Shown here: positions 11,401 through 20,700 of the stretch, piece after piece
How positions within the stretch are numbered: position 1 is the first letter of the stretch
Layout: each line of letters starts with the position of its first letter
Assembly (NCBI GenBank): GCA_017562135.1
Contig: QEYB01000062.1
Location: forward strand, 372,001 to 436,000
Origin: Dipylidium caninum
Lineage: Eukaryota > Platyhelminthes > Cestoda > Cyclophyllidea > Dipylidiidae
Reading direction: 5' to 3'
Length of the DNA stretch: 64,000 nucleotides
The notes under the pieces: generated by a model
Told to the model about the DNA's origin: nothing
The model's database searches: none
The model's input: the letters and a program-made list of their open reading frames with translations, nothing else
Translations under genes and position numbers: made by a program

Positions 11401-14400
11401 GTGCATTAGAAGGAATTAATGACGATAGCCTAGGTGCTTAATTTCCATGATATGTGGTTTATATACCCTATGAATATGGGACATTGTTGCCAATAAAATG
11501 GCCCTTTTATGGCAACAAATCCCGCAAACTGTGAACGCTAGAATAAATTTGTCTGCAATAGGATATTTATGAGCCTTATGCAATGTGAGGCCAATAAGTG
11601 TTTCGAATGTGCTCTCAAGAAAAGGTAGAATGGACTGCTTATAGTTGTCTGTCAGGAATTCCCAAATGCCATAAATCTGTTAATATAAAACGCCTTTGGA
11701 GATGACACCATCAATAAGAGTAGAAGGAATATTGCGAGGGAACATCAACACTCACGTTGGTCGAACTTGAAATTCAACCGAACGGGACTACTCCTACTTC
11801 TCTCCCATCCGATGAAATGGTGATTGATGGGGGACTCGTGGAAATCTTGAGTGACGTTACCAAGGAAGGCGACATTGTCGACAAGTTTACCAAGACCACC
11901 GGGTCGTCCGCGTACATCCAGTGCCTTATTCGCGTCGTTGGTCAGGTCCCGAAAATCCATATGCCGGTGCCGGTCAGCGCCGAGATGGCCACGGTTCCCC
12001 TCTGTCGCCGAATACTCAGTTATTCCGTCTGGGAGAAAAAACTTCTCTTTGAAAACCACCACAATGTCGATCGTGAAGTGATGAAGTTAGGTATCTCCTT
12101 TACACGGAGAAATGTGTCACGACCTGAATTTTCTACGCAAGCGCCTCAACAACAACTGGTGCTCCATTTACCATCAACTTTACCTGGGAAAGGACAGCCT
12201 TTAAGGGCGAAGCGTAGACAAACAGGATGCTGGGATTTGGCACTGTAAGGATATATGCGAATGCGTCGAGCAATCACCGTGGGGTCGAATGTGTGCCTTG
12301 CTGTGTTGCGCGGGTCGATGTTGCCTGGAATTACCTGCGAGAAGGTGAGTAGGAACAGACGAATCACGATGTGGTCCGCACCTTGAAAGTAACAAACAAG
12401 CGTTCCCCCGTCCTACTTCCTACTTCAAATACGACGAGGGAACATTGTTCTCCATCGACAACAAAGTGCTCAAAATTGCTTTAAGATCAAACGAGGAGCC
12501 TCACGCGAACAGTAAGGGCGAGTTCAAAAAAATACCTGGCATACACATCAGCTACGGCCTCCTCACTCCAATATTGGTCACATCGTCTCATCATCTGAGT
12601 ACCTGTTCTGCACGGATGCGCTCACAGTTGACAAGTAAGGAAGAAGTTCCACGCTCCGGATTAACTCACCGAGGCGACCAATAACGCAATTGTGTCCTGT
12701 CATCTAATTTCATTCGCAACAGTGATATTCATCCCGTTGAGAATTCCAATTCCGAAACAAGCAAGGTAAAAAGCGACTGGAATTGCGGACGAGAGCACAA
12801 CACTTTCCATGTCACCTCACCCTTACGCATCCTCGCCCCAATTTTCATTGTCATCCACACGCCGTTTAACTGTGACTATTAGGACTGGTGGGACACTCCC
12901 ATAATGCAAGCTGGCGAAATAGACTTAAAATTAAGTAGTGCGTGGCGTTAGACGGGCGTGAACAAAAAACAGGGAAATGGTGGGTTAATGGAGGAGGGTG
13001 GGGAGAAGCGTGGTCAAAAATAGGACGGGAAGAAGCGAGCCTCACCCTCTTGGAGTCGCGAGTTGTGTGCTCGTACCACGGGCCGTTGTCCTCCCGTTTG
13101 TAGTGCAGAATAAAGTATGGCATGTATTCGGGGACCTGATGTAAGAATAGGGAAAGTGGAAAATAAGCTCACAGTTCTAACGGGGTGGGGTCAATTGACC
13201 ATGCTAACAAAGTAATACGGAGACTCGGTCAACACAGAGAAACGCTTTCCTGTCATTCACCATGCTACAATGTTGGACGTAAAACACACTGATTCCTGCC
13301 TTTTTAATGTGTTTAGTTATTAGAAAGGGAAAGTTATCATCATCGTGAGACATAGACCAAGTAAGAAGAAAGCAGAAAGTTAGGCTTAGAACGTAACTGT
13401 AATTCGTGTTGGCGAGCAGAAAGGACCTACGCGACAAAACCGTTACAAGAAAGTTGGTGTCAGCTTAACACAATTTAAAGACATCCTGACGGTGTGAATA
13501 GAAGGCATAGCCCGCCCCCCCCCCCCATTGTCAGCAGCAGACGACATCTAAAACGACCATTTGAAGGTGTCGACGACATGTCAGGGGCGTGAGAAAGGAA
13601 ATTCTTTTCAATCATAACGGCAGTGCTTCCGCTGTAGCATATTAAGCACACACACACACACACACACACAAGCATACGGGTAAGTAACCACAAATACGTT
13701 GGCAGACTGTGAGATGGGGGAGCAGGCGGGGGCTCTGACCAGCACATATCACGAACGAACGTAAACACCCAAGCAGCCACACACAAACAGGACATACGTA
13801 GAACGCGTAAACATAAAACACACGCAAAATCCACATGAGTCTTTCAATGGCAGAACTGGCTAGACTGAGAGCTACTGCCAACTCCCTGTATCTAGCACAC
13901 TACTTTGGGAGGAGAGGCAGGCCACGTCACTGGACACCGTGAAAATAAGCTCGCGCACGAGTTTCGAGAGGGCTCAGCCCAGCCCTCCCCCTTTCATTCA
14001 GCAAGACAGCGAGAAGAGGGAGGAAACTAGCGTAGCGCAGTGAAACGTTCACGCCTTCCACATTCTGTGAGCCAACGGCCAGCTATCTGCCTGGCCAGCT
14101 TTGTCCTGTGAGAAATGGACTCATTTGCGGTGGGAGGCAAAAGGGTCAAATGAGAGATGGCTCCCAGATTGGGCCCACCTAATTAGCGCGGGGAGAGGGG
14201 TGGAGTTCGGTCTAAAATTCAGGCCTCTGATTTATTGTACGTTCGCCTGCGGTCGTGTGCGGACAAACACACGTACGGGCCAGCTCAACGTAAACATTCG
14301 AGACGGTAATCGGTGAAGGGCACAGAATTCTATCACAGTCAGTTGCGGCCCTTGTCAGAAGTGGACCTGCAGCGGGTCGATAAGGCACGGACAGCGCCAC

Positions 14401-15259
14401 TCGGGACAATGCAAACCATTCGCACAATTCAGGTCTGGGTGTTTAGAAGGCTCAAATAAAGTTCATCGTCAATGGATCCTCGTTCTGCCTCGCGGACATG
14501 ACAACTAGACCTTCCTTCTCTGTATTTTCAGCCGCCCCTTTCGTTTCGAACTCCAGAAGGCACGATAGGGACGTTAACCTGCCACTCTATTGATGAACAT
14601 AAAGGTGGAAAGCGTCATGGAACACTAAACATACGTTTCCATCTCCACGACCAGTAGTGAAGATAGTGCGAATTATATTTAGAAAGGGGAAATCCACTTG
14701 GATCCACTCTTCCATCGCCGTTTGCACTGTACTGTTCGGACACCAGGCGCGTCCGCTAGTGTGGTCCTTTCCGGCGTATAGACTTGCCAACCTAAAAATG
14801 AGGGAAATATGTGTGCATGGGACGGGGGAAGGGAACCCAACAAATCAGGTGACCACGTCGCAATCGTGAAAGTGTCTGTGCATACCTGGCATGATAGGGT
14901 CGGAATTCGGGCAGATTCTGTCGGACACTGCTTGCAGTGAAGGCAGTATCGGGCAATTTGGCCTGGGTATCCATGAGCCGGCTGTCGCATTCCCTCTCGT
15001 CATTGGGACCTCGGCGGACAACTTAAATCAAAATATACGCTCAAAGATAAGCAAACTGAACTGGGTATCTCATTTTTTGCTCTGGTTCTCGGAGAGGAAA
15101 ACCGTTGCTTCATAGGTTGACAGTTAAAATTTCTCCATTAATGCTTATGTTGAAAAAAGAGACTCTGCGAACAAGTGATCAAATAACGGAGTGACAACAC
15201 GGAAATGAACAGGCGAACAATAGCCCAAATGAGTTAACGTCCTGTTGACCATCAAGGAT

Positions 15260-15292
<33 letters not shown>

Positions 15293-16905
15293 AGGGGATT
15301 GATGTCTTTAACCATCCATCCACCATCACGTAAGTGGGGGACCAAGTCAGTGACAGAAAAAACAGGTGGCCGGTCCTAAAAAAGGGTCATGGGGGTCAAA
15401 CAAGGGGGCAGCCACCAAGGGGGACGGCAATCCTACAACTTCCACAGATGCCGAGGCAGGTAGGTAAACACCAAAACAGGACCACACGTCAGTCAGAGGT
15501 AGTGTCGCCATAGAAAAAACAATGGCTATGTGAAGAAGCGGAAAGGCAAAGACGCACGAATAAACCAGATTAATAAGTGCCCAAATTCGGGGTGAAGGTG
15601 AGTCAGTGGGACAGCCAGCCGGACAAGTTTTTTCGACTTAGTGTGTTGACACTGGTAGATGTCGGCACCTAACAGCTGATAAAAAAGTGAGGCCTCCAGA
15701 CAGGACTAAATGAGAAAAGGAAGAGAACGCGAATAGAACGCTAACATGAAGACGCACCAATTCCTCTAAACCTAAGGAAGCGGAAAACTTGTGGTTAGAC
15801 TGAACCTTGAGTCGGGTATTTACAACGTCCCATTGACTCGATGCTGATTTACATTTCATCAAGTGTCTGAGAGATTGGTGTCTCTCTACTAAGCATTAAA
15901 TAAGACCATTCAGTTTCACGAAACCTTAAAGCACACAAAAGGGGCGACTGGTGTTTGACGAGATGGACGAAAAAAAGGGGGCCATAGATTGACAGTCAGT
16001 CGCATTCAGTGAAAACTTCCACTACCCGTCTTCGAAAATGCAGGACTCCTCTAACGATCGTGCAACCTCGACAGCGTAACATGGGCTTGTAACCCAGAGA
16101 ATACGCATACAACTACGGGAAATGGTTTCTGGGCTCTCAAGGCGGTGGGCTGCATTTGATTCGTACCCGTAAGGAAAACGTACTCTAACCTCGCACCCAA
16201 GCCAATCAGACCATAAGTGCTAAGTTTTCGCAATACCTGTTTCCTGTTTAAAATCGTAAGAGTAAAGAAAGGCGGGATAAGACAGATTATTTGCCCAAAC
16301 ACCCGATGCCACCTAGTGAGTTAAGAGTAAAATAAGTTACCGCGAACGCTGGTGCTCGGACAAGGTAGAATCAACAGACGCATTAGATCCAAATAGCATT
16401 ATAGTAGGAGAAATAAAGATTAGTTATGTACTGATTAGAAAAAGTTGAGGAACAAAACACGATCGCATTGACAGAGATCCGGCAGCAGTGGAAGAGGTGT
16501 AAGATCCTTAACGACTCAGATAAATTATAAATTAACTTCGCAGCCACACACCAGCCCTCACTTCCCCTCACCCCTTCGGATGGGACACAAGGAGGCGGCG
16601 AATGGGGTGGAGGTGCGCCCTAGGGAGTGACGAATGCGAAGTCCACAAAGAGAGACGAAGTGACTGGCGTCTGGCCAAGACTGCCGAACACCCTCCATAT
16701 TTTCGGTTTTAGGATTGCTAAGTGCCAGCGTTAAAAGTGCTATGGAACCGTAGAATGCACTTAGGTGAGGAGAATTTGCCCCGATGGAAACTGGAACCAT
16801 CATCACCGTAATGTACAACGATGAACCAACGTGGTTTTCGTGCGCCAAGCTTTTTTGAAATAAGTTAACAGGAAGCATGGAGGAATGTTCGCGAAAATTT
16901 TGCAT
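2186..16905 (-). CDS. Ddr: Discoidin domain receptor (DDR), multi-exon, 3' part incomplete
   Basis: DDRs are collagen-binding receptor tyrosine kinases at the plasma membrane. Read on the minus strand, the exons give in order: a discoidin (F5/8 type C) domain with all four canonical cysteines (ECDSRLMD, AWCPN, HPVCLRF, LKGCPF); a discoidin-like domain with the family signatures GGLGKLVDN, FIGW, LNFKFDQLRNFT and DDWLLISEVQFIS; a Thr/Ala-rich stalk; one hydrophobic helix; and a long cytoplasmic low-complexity region. Codon phases agree at every junction from 15021 to 3827, and the two junctions after that work only with the acceptors proposed in the exon entries. The order matches DDR1/DDR2, where a kinase domain follows. 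None is seen here, so it is either left of the window or absent. The span includes two uncertain ends, a candidate signal exon (16572-16905) and a candidate last juxtamembrane exon (2186-2421). Family identity is secure; the full exon chain is inferred. Confidence 0.9.
3224..3705 (-). CDS. Ddr: Ddr exon: low-complexity juxtamembrane region (poly-Ala)
   Basis: An open frame from 3883 to a TGA at 3215 encodes ARTMLQPFAAQPFPNLAG, GGPQYPSPFL (another YxxP motif), SSYHLYQPILVPAQQ and a nine-residue alanine run. The proposed start uses the acceptor AAATCTTCAG|GC (poor pyrimidine tract), giving a 121-base intron and the correct frame. At the end the sequence ACA|GTGAGT is a plausible donor. If it is not used, the protein ends nine bases later at the TGA (SSVPPTVS), giving a receptor without a kinase. 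Confidence 0.58.
3827..4399 (-). CDS. Ddr: Ddr exon: low-complexity juxtamembrane region (Gln, acidic, basic blocks)
   Basis: The acceptor TTTTTTCCCACAAAG|GA completes a Gly codon from the previous exon. The product starts HNFASLAGGDLAAMQ, then a glutamine run (LQQQQQFYPPIG), SLYTTPPAL with a YxxP motif, an acidic block (EADDREEDDED) and a basic block (GRRKRPKHRRQ). The frame stays open to 3646, but the downstream coding-like sequence is in another frame. I propose the donor CAAC|GTGGTG at 3826; this border is tentative. The gene assignment rests on continuous splice phase, since juxtamembrane regions are poorly conserved. Confidence 0.62.
4400..6006 (-). other. Intron of Ddr
   Basis: It is bounded by the donor CACCAG|GTGGGT and the acceptor CCCACAAAG. 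It contains an ACTC tetranucleotide repeat and a poly-G run near 5.17 kb. No other gene seen. Confidence 0.65.
5213..5237. repeat. (CTCA)n microsatellite
   Basis: About six tandem CACT/CTCA units, preceded at 5161-5179 by a nearly pure G run. Confidence 0.95.
6007..6110 (-). CDS. Ddr: Ddr exon: cytoplasmic juxtamembrane, Pro/Gly-rich
   Basis: A compact exon lies between the acceptor CCTTTGTAG|C and the perfect donor TCACCAG|GTGGGT. Spliced in phase to the previous exon it reads TGAMYAAGGPPLQVLSS, PAMFSPPDG and CPAGLPSP. Both junction phases fit the neighbouring exons, which is the main support. It has no domain match. Confidence 0.72.
6111..7690 (-). other. Intron of Ddr
   Basis: It lies between the transmembrane exon and the Pro/Gly-rich juxtamembrane exon. 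Fairly AT-rich; I see no supported exon or repeat. Confidence 0.65.
7691..8135 (-). CDS. Ddr: Ddr exon: transmembrane helix and first cytoplasmic segment
   Basis: The acceptor TTCATTCAG|CT completes an Ala codon. A short hydrophilic segment is followed by a hydrophobic helix of about 24 residues encoded at 7945-8016 (TFVIVIVVSLLLSVFCVVLV), then basic RMQHSRQRH as a stop-transfer signal. This gives a type I topology with the discoidin part outside. The cytoplasmic part is Ser/Pro/Ala-rich (SSQMASPPPSLPPL). The donor ACTGG|GTGGGT leaves two bases. Read through, the frame would stop at 7657, which I take as intronic. Confidence 0.85.
7945..8016 (-). other. Predicted transmembrane helix of the DDR
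   Basis: About 24 consecutive uncharged, mostly Val/Leu/Ile/Phe/Ser residues are preceded by NSRG and followed by CIRMQHSRQRH. This is the only strongly hydrophobic segment in the chain after the discoidin domains. Confidence 0.88.
8136..10575 (-). other. Large intron of Ddr
   Basis: It separates the stalk exon from the transmembrane exon. It contains a poly-C tract near 8.78 kb. No convincing coding exon. Confidence 0.7.
10576..10746 (-). CDS. Ddr: Ddr exon: extracellular stalk
   Basis: The acceptor TTCTCCTCACAG|AG completes a Glu codon after QFIS, and the donor GCCAATG|GTATGT is strong. The roughly 57 residues include EVPFPGNLVADADFNPFLFG and then a Thr/Ala-rich run (TTPLTLTTTTASAAADAN), as expected of a possibly O-glycosylated extracellular juxtamembrane stalk. 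Phase is 1 at both ends. Confidence 0.8.
10815..11174 (-). CDS. Ddr: Ddr exon: second half of discoidin-like domain
   Basis: The acceptor CTGTGTGTATAG|TT completes a leucine codon, giving the diagnostic junction FDQLRNFT; DDR2 has the nearly identical FDRIRNFT. Later segments include SIPLQGHIARGITMDL and HSDDWLLISEVQFIS, the family's closing (W)(L/M)(L/M)(F/I)SE(I/V).F motif. The exon spans 120 codons and encodes no cysteine, although vertebrate DDRs have disulfide cysteines in this domain. The donor is ATTTCAG|GTAATC. Confidence 0.92.
11484..11519. repeat. Inverted repeat (hairpin) inside a Ddr intron
   Basis: TTGTTGCCA(A)TAAAA pairs with TTTTATGGCAACAA around the six-base loop TGGCCC. This gives a 14-base-pair stem with one bulged A. 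Confidence 0.8.
11756..12028 (-). CDS. Ddr: Ddr exon: first half of discoidin-like domain
   Basis: The acceptor TTTTTTCTCCCAG|AC completes an Asp codon. The product reads DGITEYSATEGNRGHLG, then GGLGKLVDNVAFLGNVTQDF, HHFIGWERS and VRLNFKFDQ. GLG.L.DG, (Y/F)(V/I)GW and (M/L).F.FD are specific to the DDR discoidin-like domain. An N-glycosylation sequon (NVT) is present. The exon encodes no cysteine. The donor is GACCAAC|GTGAGT. Confidence 0.9.
12184..12334 (-). CDS. Ddr: Ddr exon: end of discoidin domain
   Basis: The acceptor is CACCTTCTCGCAG|GTA and the donor TTTCCCAG|GTAAAG. The product includes VIPGNIDPRNTARHTFDP, ARRIRIYPYS and HPVCLRFALKGC. This matches the closing strands of F5/8 type C domains (GN.d...v....P.iaRyiRi.P......C.R.El.GC) and supplies the third and fourth conserved cysteines. 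It ends one base into a codon, as the next exon requires. Confidence 0.9.
13046..13135 (-). CDS. Ddr: Ddr exon: discoidin domain core strand
   Basis: This 30-codon exon is flanked by a good acceptor (TTCTTACATCAG|GTC) and donor (AAGAGG|GTGAGG), phase 0 on both sides. It encodes VPEYMPYFILHYKRED and WYEHTTRDSKR, the counterpart of the Y-K-I-x-Y-S-R-D-x-x-x-W strand of discoidin domains. Confidence 0.85.
13136..14634 (-). other. Intron of Ddr
   Basis: It lies between the AWCP exon and the EYMPYF exon of the discoidin domain. It holds a poly-C run near 13.51 kb and a CA repeat; no exon seen. Confidence 0.75.
13647..13671. repeat. (CA)n microsatellite
   Basis: A perfect run of about 12 CA units within a Ddr intron. 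Confidence 0.95.
14635..14791 (-). CDS. Ddr: Ddr exon: discoidin domain, collagen-binding face
   Basis: The acceptor CTCATTTTTAG|G completes the arginine codon split by the previous exon. The product includes SGRAWCPN, EEWIQVDF and a TGRGDGN loop. AWCP..., (L/I)QVDL and TQGR are hallmarks of DDR discoidin domains, and this exon carries the second conserved cysteine. The donor is GGAAAC|GTATGT in phase 0. Confidence 0.87.
14886..15021 (-). CDS. Ddr: Ddr exon: start of discoidin domain
   Basis: The exon encodes the first discoidin strand: ERECDSRLMD, then KLPDTAFTASSV and EFRPYHA. It corresponds to the start of F5/8 type C domains in DDRs, with the first domain cysteine followed by an IPD..ITASS-like motif. 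The donor CATGCCAG|GTATGC is clear and leaves AG. The acceptor (GATTTAAG|TT) is weaker, so the 5' border may be off by a few codons. Confidence 0.82.
15022..16571 (-). other. Probable first intron of Ddr
   Basis: Lies upstream of the first discoidin exon; contains a CA repeat. It is an intron only if the candidate signal exon at 16572-16905 is right. Confidence 0.45.
15260..15288. repeat. (CA)n microsatellite
   Basis: A perfect run of about 14 CA units. Confidence 0.95.
16572..16905 (-). CDS. Ddr: Candidate first coding exon of Ddr (signal peptide)
   Basis: An ATG-started open frame of about 111 codons ends at the donor AAGGG|GTGAGG with one codon base left over, which is the phase the next DDR exon needs. 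Internal methionines precede a hydrophobic stretch (SAFYGSIALLTLALS) that could be a signal peptide if translation starts at the MMVP methionines. It lies about 0.7 kb downstream of the CCAAT cluster on this strand. There is no homology support, and the segment is long for a pre-discoidin leader, so chance is possible. Confidence 0.3.
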
Positions 16906-17587
16906 TACTCTGATGACACTTCACGCCAATCAGTCGATACAACGCGGAGACTCAAGAAAGTCTTTCGTGCGAAAGTAGTAGCTAACCACCTTTTTTTCCG
17001 CCATCACACAGAGAACTTTTGTGAAAAACTTGACTCACACACGACCTTAGAATAACTACTGTGAGATTATCCGAGAGCATACGAACGTCTTCATGTGTAC
17101 AGTGGGAAACGATTTACGGCACGGCGCAGAAGCACTATTTCGAAATAGCATAGGCGAAGGCGAGCTAGGGCGTTTGAGATAAACTGAAAATGGAATCAGT
17201 GGTATCACGGTGACTGAAAAATCAATTAATTCAAGGAAACCAAATAGATGTCAAACTACTAAAAAACAGTTTGGACTCACTCTCAATGGTCTTAGCAGAC
17301 CCACCAAGGAAGGTACAAGCTGAGAAATAAAAATAAATCCAGGAAAAATGCAGCATGGCTGAAGGCGAGAGACCTATAAGTCCAAATGAGCCGGAATGGA
17401 TTTGTGGGGCTATTGATGAGGGAGCATGTTTTCCGGAAATGGCAGCTCAAACGTGGGAGAGATGGAGGGCAATGAGAGTTGACCAGTGGGGAGTAGCTCG
17501 GCGAATAAGCGAGATAAGTCGCAGTCGCAGTTTTCTGATCATTTTGCGGTTTGCGCCGACCACGCGTGAGTTTGTGTGACTGACAAA
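16906..17587 (-). other. Probable 5' untranslated or promoter-proximal region of Ddr
   Basis: Lies between the candidate start codon and the CCAAT cluster. No ATG-started reading frame of note; transcription start cannot be placed from sequence alone. Confidence 0.35.
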
Positions 17588-17710
17588 CCAATCAGGACGC
17601 GGAAGCCTCTGGAGCGCTGTTCGCATTCTCCCATTTGACTGGCTTAGTATGTCAGCCAATGGGAGGCGTGGGCTAAGCCCAAGGTGGCGTGAAACCGGCG
17701 TCCATTGGCT
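17588..17710 (-). promoter_or_regulatory. Three CCAAT boxes, probable Ddr promoter
   Basis: CCAATCAG lies at 17588, AGCCAATGGG at 17655 and the inverted copy ATTGGCT at 17704. All three fit the NF-Y core, and they are spaced about 70 and 45 bases apart. They lie just upstream of the minus-strand DDR gene. CCAAT boxes work in both orientations, so the strand is assigned by context. No clear TATA box was seen. Confidence 0.45.
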
Positions 17711-20700
17711 AAACCCTCAGCCGGCGACTGTTCATCAAACTCGGACATGGGACTGATATCTAATTGCATAACCGAAGCATACGAGGTTGTTTGTGGCCAA
17801 AGCTATGCGGTCCGTGGCGCTTAGGCTACCCCTGTGGTGTTTCAGAATTATTTAATTAGTGACAGGTTGATTGATGTCTATGATTAAGCGCGATTTTTTG
17901 CTCATTTACTGAATCGTGCAACACCCTTCCCTTTTTCTTACTTCAGTTACTTTACTCTTTTCCGTTGGATATCGATGTTGGTTAATCCTCACCGCCGATT
18001 CCCCATAAACATTCGCAGAATTCCAGAGGCAGAACGCTTGTCCTAGTCTTGCTTATTTGGACTTTGACAAAATTAAACTTTGGACTCTAAGAAAACGAAT
18101 GGTTTAGTGTTTGCTTGAGTGAACTGAAAATGTCCAAAAAGTAAACAACACTGATTTTGCTTTATCAAGATTGGTTTTCCTCCTCTCCCCCATGAAAGTG
18201 ATGCGAATGTCCAGGGTTATCTGGTTTAAATAACGCCCAATCTCTTCTTCCTAAGTCTGAGGAAAAAGGCCCAAGCATGCCTTACTTGTTACTCCAATGT
18301 TTTATTTACCCTGAGGTCTTGACTTTCACAAACTTCTCTTACGCACAATCAAGGAACAAACGCCCCTCAAAGTTTGCCCCCTTCCCTATTAACGAGAAGC
18401 AAACAATCCTCCGTGGACCTTTAATTCGTGCAAATAGAGTGAATTATGCATACTTTGGGACAAGAACGAAACCCGCAAAGCAGTCTACCAGGCTGGAAAA
18501 TTCGTCCTACCAGCTCGCCAGAGGCAAAACCCACTCTCAGGTCTAATTAAAAAGCCATAGCCATGGATACACAAAGATTATGTCCCTTTGGAATCTGCCC
18601 TCACAATGGCGAGGTTAACAGGAGCCAGTTAATTTTGTCTTTCGGTGTGAGGCAGATTTTCCCTGAGTGGAATGGAAAGACTGGCTGAAATCGTGTGGCC
18701 TGAGTAAATACAGAGTCGGCAGAGTTTAACGGTATTAACTAAACCTTTAGGAAGAGTTGCCATGGCAAAAAAGTAGCGTTTTTTGTATTGCCGATTAGGC
18801 GTTGTCCTGTAATTTTTTTCATTTACTAAAAAAATCTCTGCTTTTTGAACATTTTAATTCTGCTGCTGGAGCGTAAATTTTAAAGTTCTTTAACTGAGCC
18901 TACTTCATCCGGCAGTCCAAATTCCCTTGAAGCAGACTGTTAGTTCGGAGAACTTCTGGGGAATGTGCGAACGGTGACTTCGTCTACGAAAGTCCCAACT
19001 TTCCTCTGATCTCCCCCGTTGGCTCTGGAACACCTTCGTCGGAAGGCCCTTCGCCTCTGTTAACCTCTGTGCAGCCGACAGTACCGAGCGGCGCCTTAAT
19101 CAGGGCCTTCCCACCATCCCACTCGAGGGTCCTGCGAAGGGTTCGACTCGGCCGAAGGGGGAGAAGGAGGAAGAAGGTGTTGAGAAATCGGTCCTGCGAA
19201 ATTTTTACTTCTCACTTCGGAGAAAGCCGAGTCTGTTCGGGACGAGAGCCACAGGCGTGTGGAGGAGGGCACAATGATGAGCTTAGCGGGCAACGCCAGG
19301 CAGCAGGTTGACAGCCTTTGTGAGGCGATGGAAGCGAGGATTTGGGTAGCCTCACGGAGATAAGTCTGATGCAACACCCAAAAGGGTATATTTGATAATT
19401 TTTTTGCAAAAATCTTCGCGTTGTCAAGGGAGAGAATGGCTTCTCCCCCAAGTCAGGAGGCGAAGCGCTCAGCAAGGAAAGGTGTTTCTCTCTCTGGTGG
19501 CGCTCCAGGACCCGCGCTGCAGGCAATTTCAACACGAGTAGCGAGTTCGGGGGTCGTGGGAAGTCGGGCACATAAATTCGCGTGTGGTGGTGAGTTAACT
19601 CAGACGCAGTCCTCACCGGCGGCGGACAGGCACACGCTTTCACACTTTATCGCCGGCAGGTGGTGTGCACAACGCCCCGCCTCGCCTCGTCTCGCCTCGT
19701 CTCGTCCACCCCGGACGGCGTCGCCTGGCGGTAGCGAGAGTTTTTCGCCCGCTGCCCGGTCCTGCTGCAAAATGTAAATTAGACGTTGGTGTTGCGATGC
19801 CGCGAAGACGCGGACGTCCACGTGGTGCAGGAAAGACGCATCGTCGAGCATACAAACGCCAACTGTGCTACGTACCCGTCCTCGACTAAGTTGAATAAAT
19901 TTGCATTCTAAATGATTCCTTTGAGAGGGGGCAGGGGAAGACGAAGATAAGTTGCAATTTTATAAACTAGCAATGAGGAATAATTGATTGTTACCAACTA
20001 AATCATGGAAAAGATGCTGTCCAACCTCCACTTCTGGATGAATGTGGTTGGTGCAGTCGTTTCCGGCCTAACCTCAGGACGACGCCATCGTCCTGAAGAA
20101 CCGAAGCTAAACGGCTACGATTGTTTATGCTTTTGTCGAGTGTCTAAGTTCATTTGGAAAGAAACTTGGTGGTAGGTAGTGAGTAGACACCCGAGCAGAA
20201 CTTCAATCCAGGGAGACGGGCGAGCGCTTTTGGCCCCAAGAACTGGTGGAAAACTGTTGGTGCTCTACAAATGCCTCGAAGGTGCCGCCTTTCGACGCTT
20301 TTCCCTCGATGCAGCACCCACAATTTGCCAAGCCTCATTTGATGAACGAATCGTCCCAGCATCCATCGCCGCAAAATCCGGCGCGAAGTGGCCTCCACGA
20401 CTTGGGGGAACGGTAGGTGGCCTGCGTGGCCGTGAACAGTTGATAACCGCCCTTTCTCCTCCTTTCTCGCTTATTTTCTTGATCAAGTGCTAACTACAGG
20501 GTAGCGAACCCCCCCCGCCACCTTCACTTCACGCGCCCCCCGCCCCCACTTTTGTTGCTCACTTTGAGAAGGCGAGAATGTTATCAGGGAGTCAATCGCG
20601 AAAGTAGGAGGAAGTAAAGGTGTTATTAACTGTGAGGAGTTGCAAGGTAGGACCGGATTCAACTCTGACACCCTCTCACGATTCGTACTTCCTGATAAGA

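Noticed and set aside
16051..16302. Minus-strand frame resembling a signal peptide ending at a good donor
   Set aside because: It opens with GTG rather than ATG, and its donor (phase 0) does not match the phase needed by the first discoidin exon.
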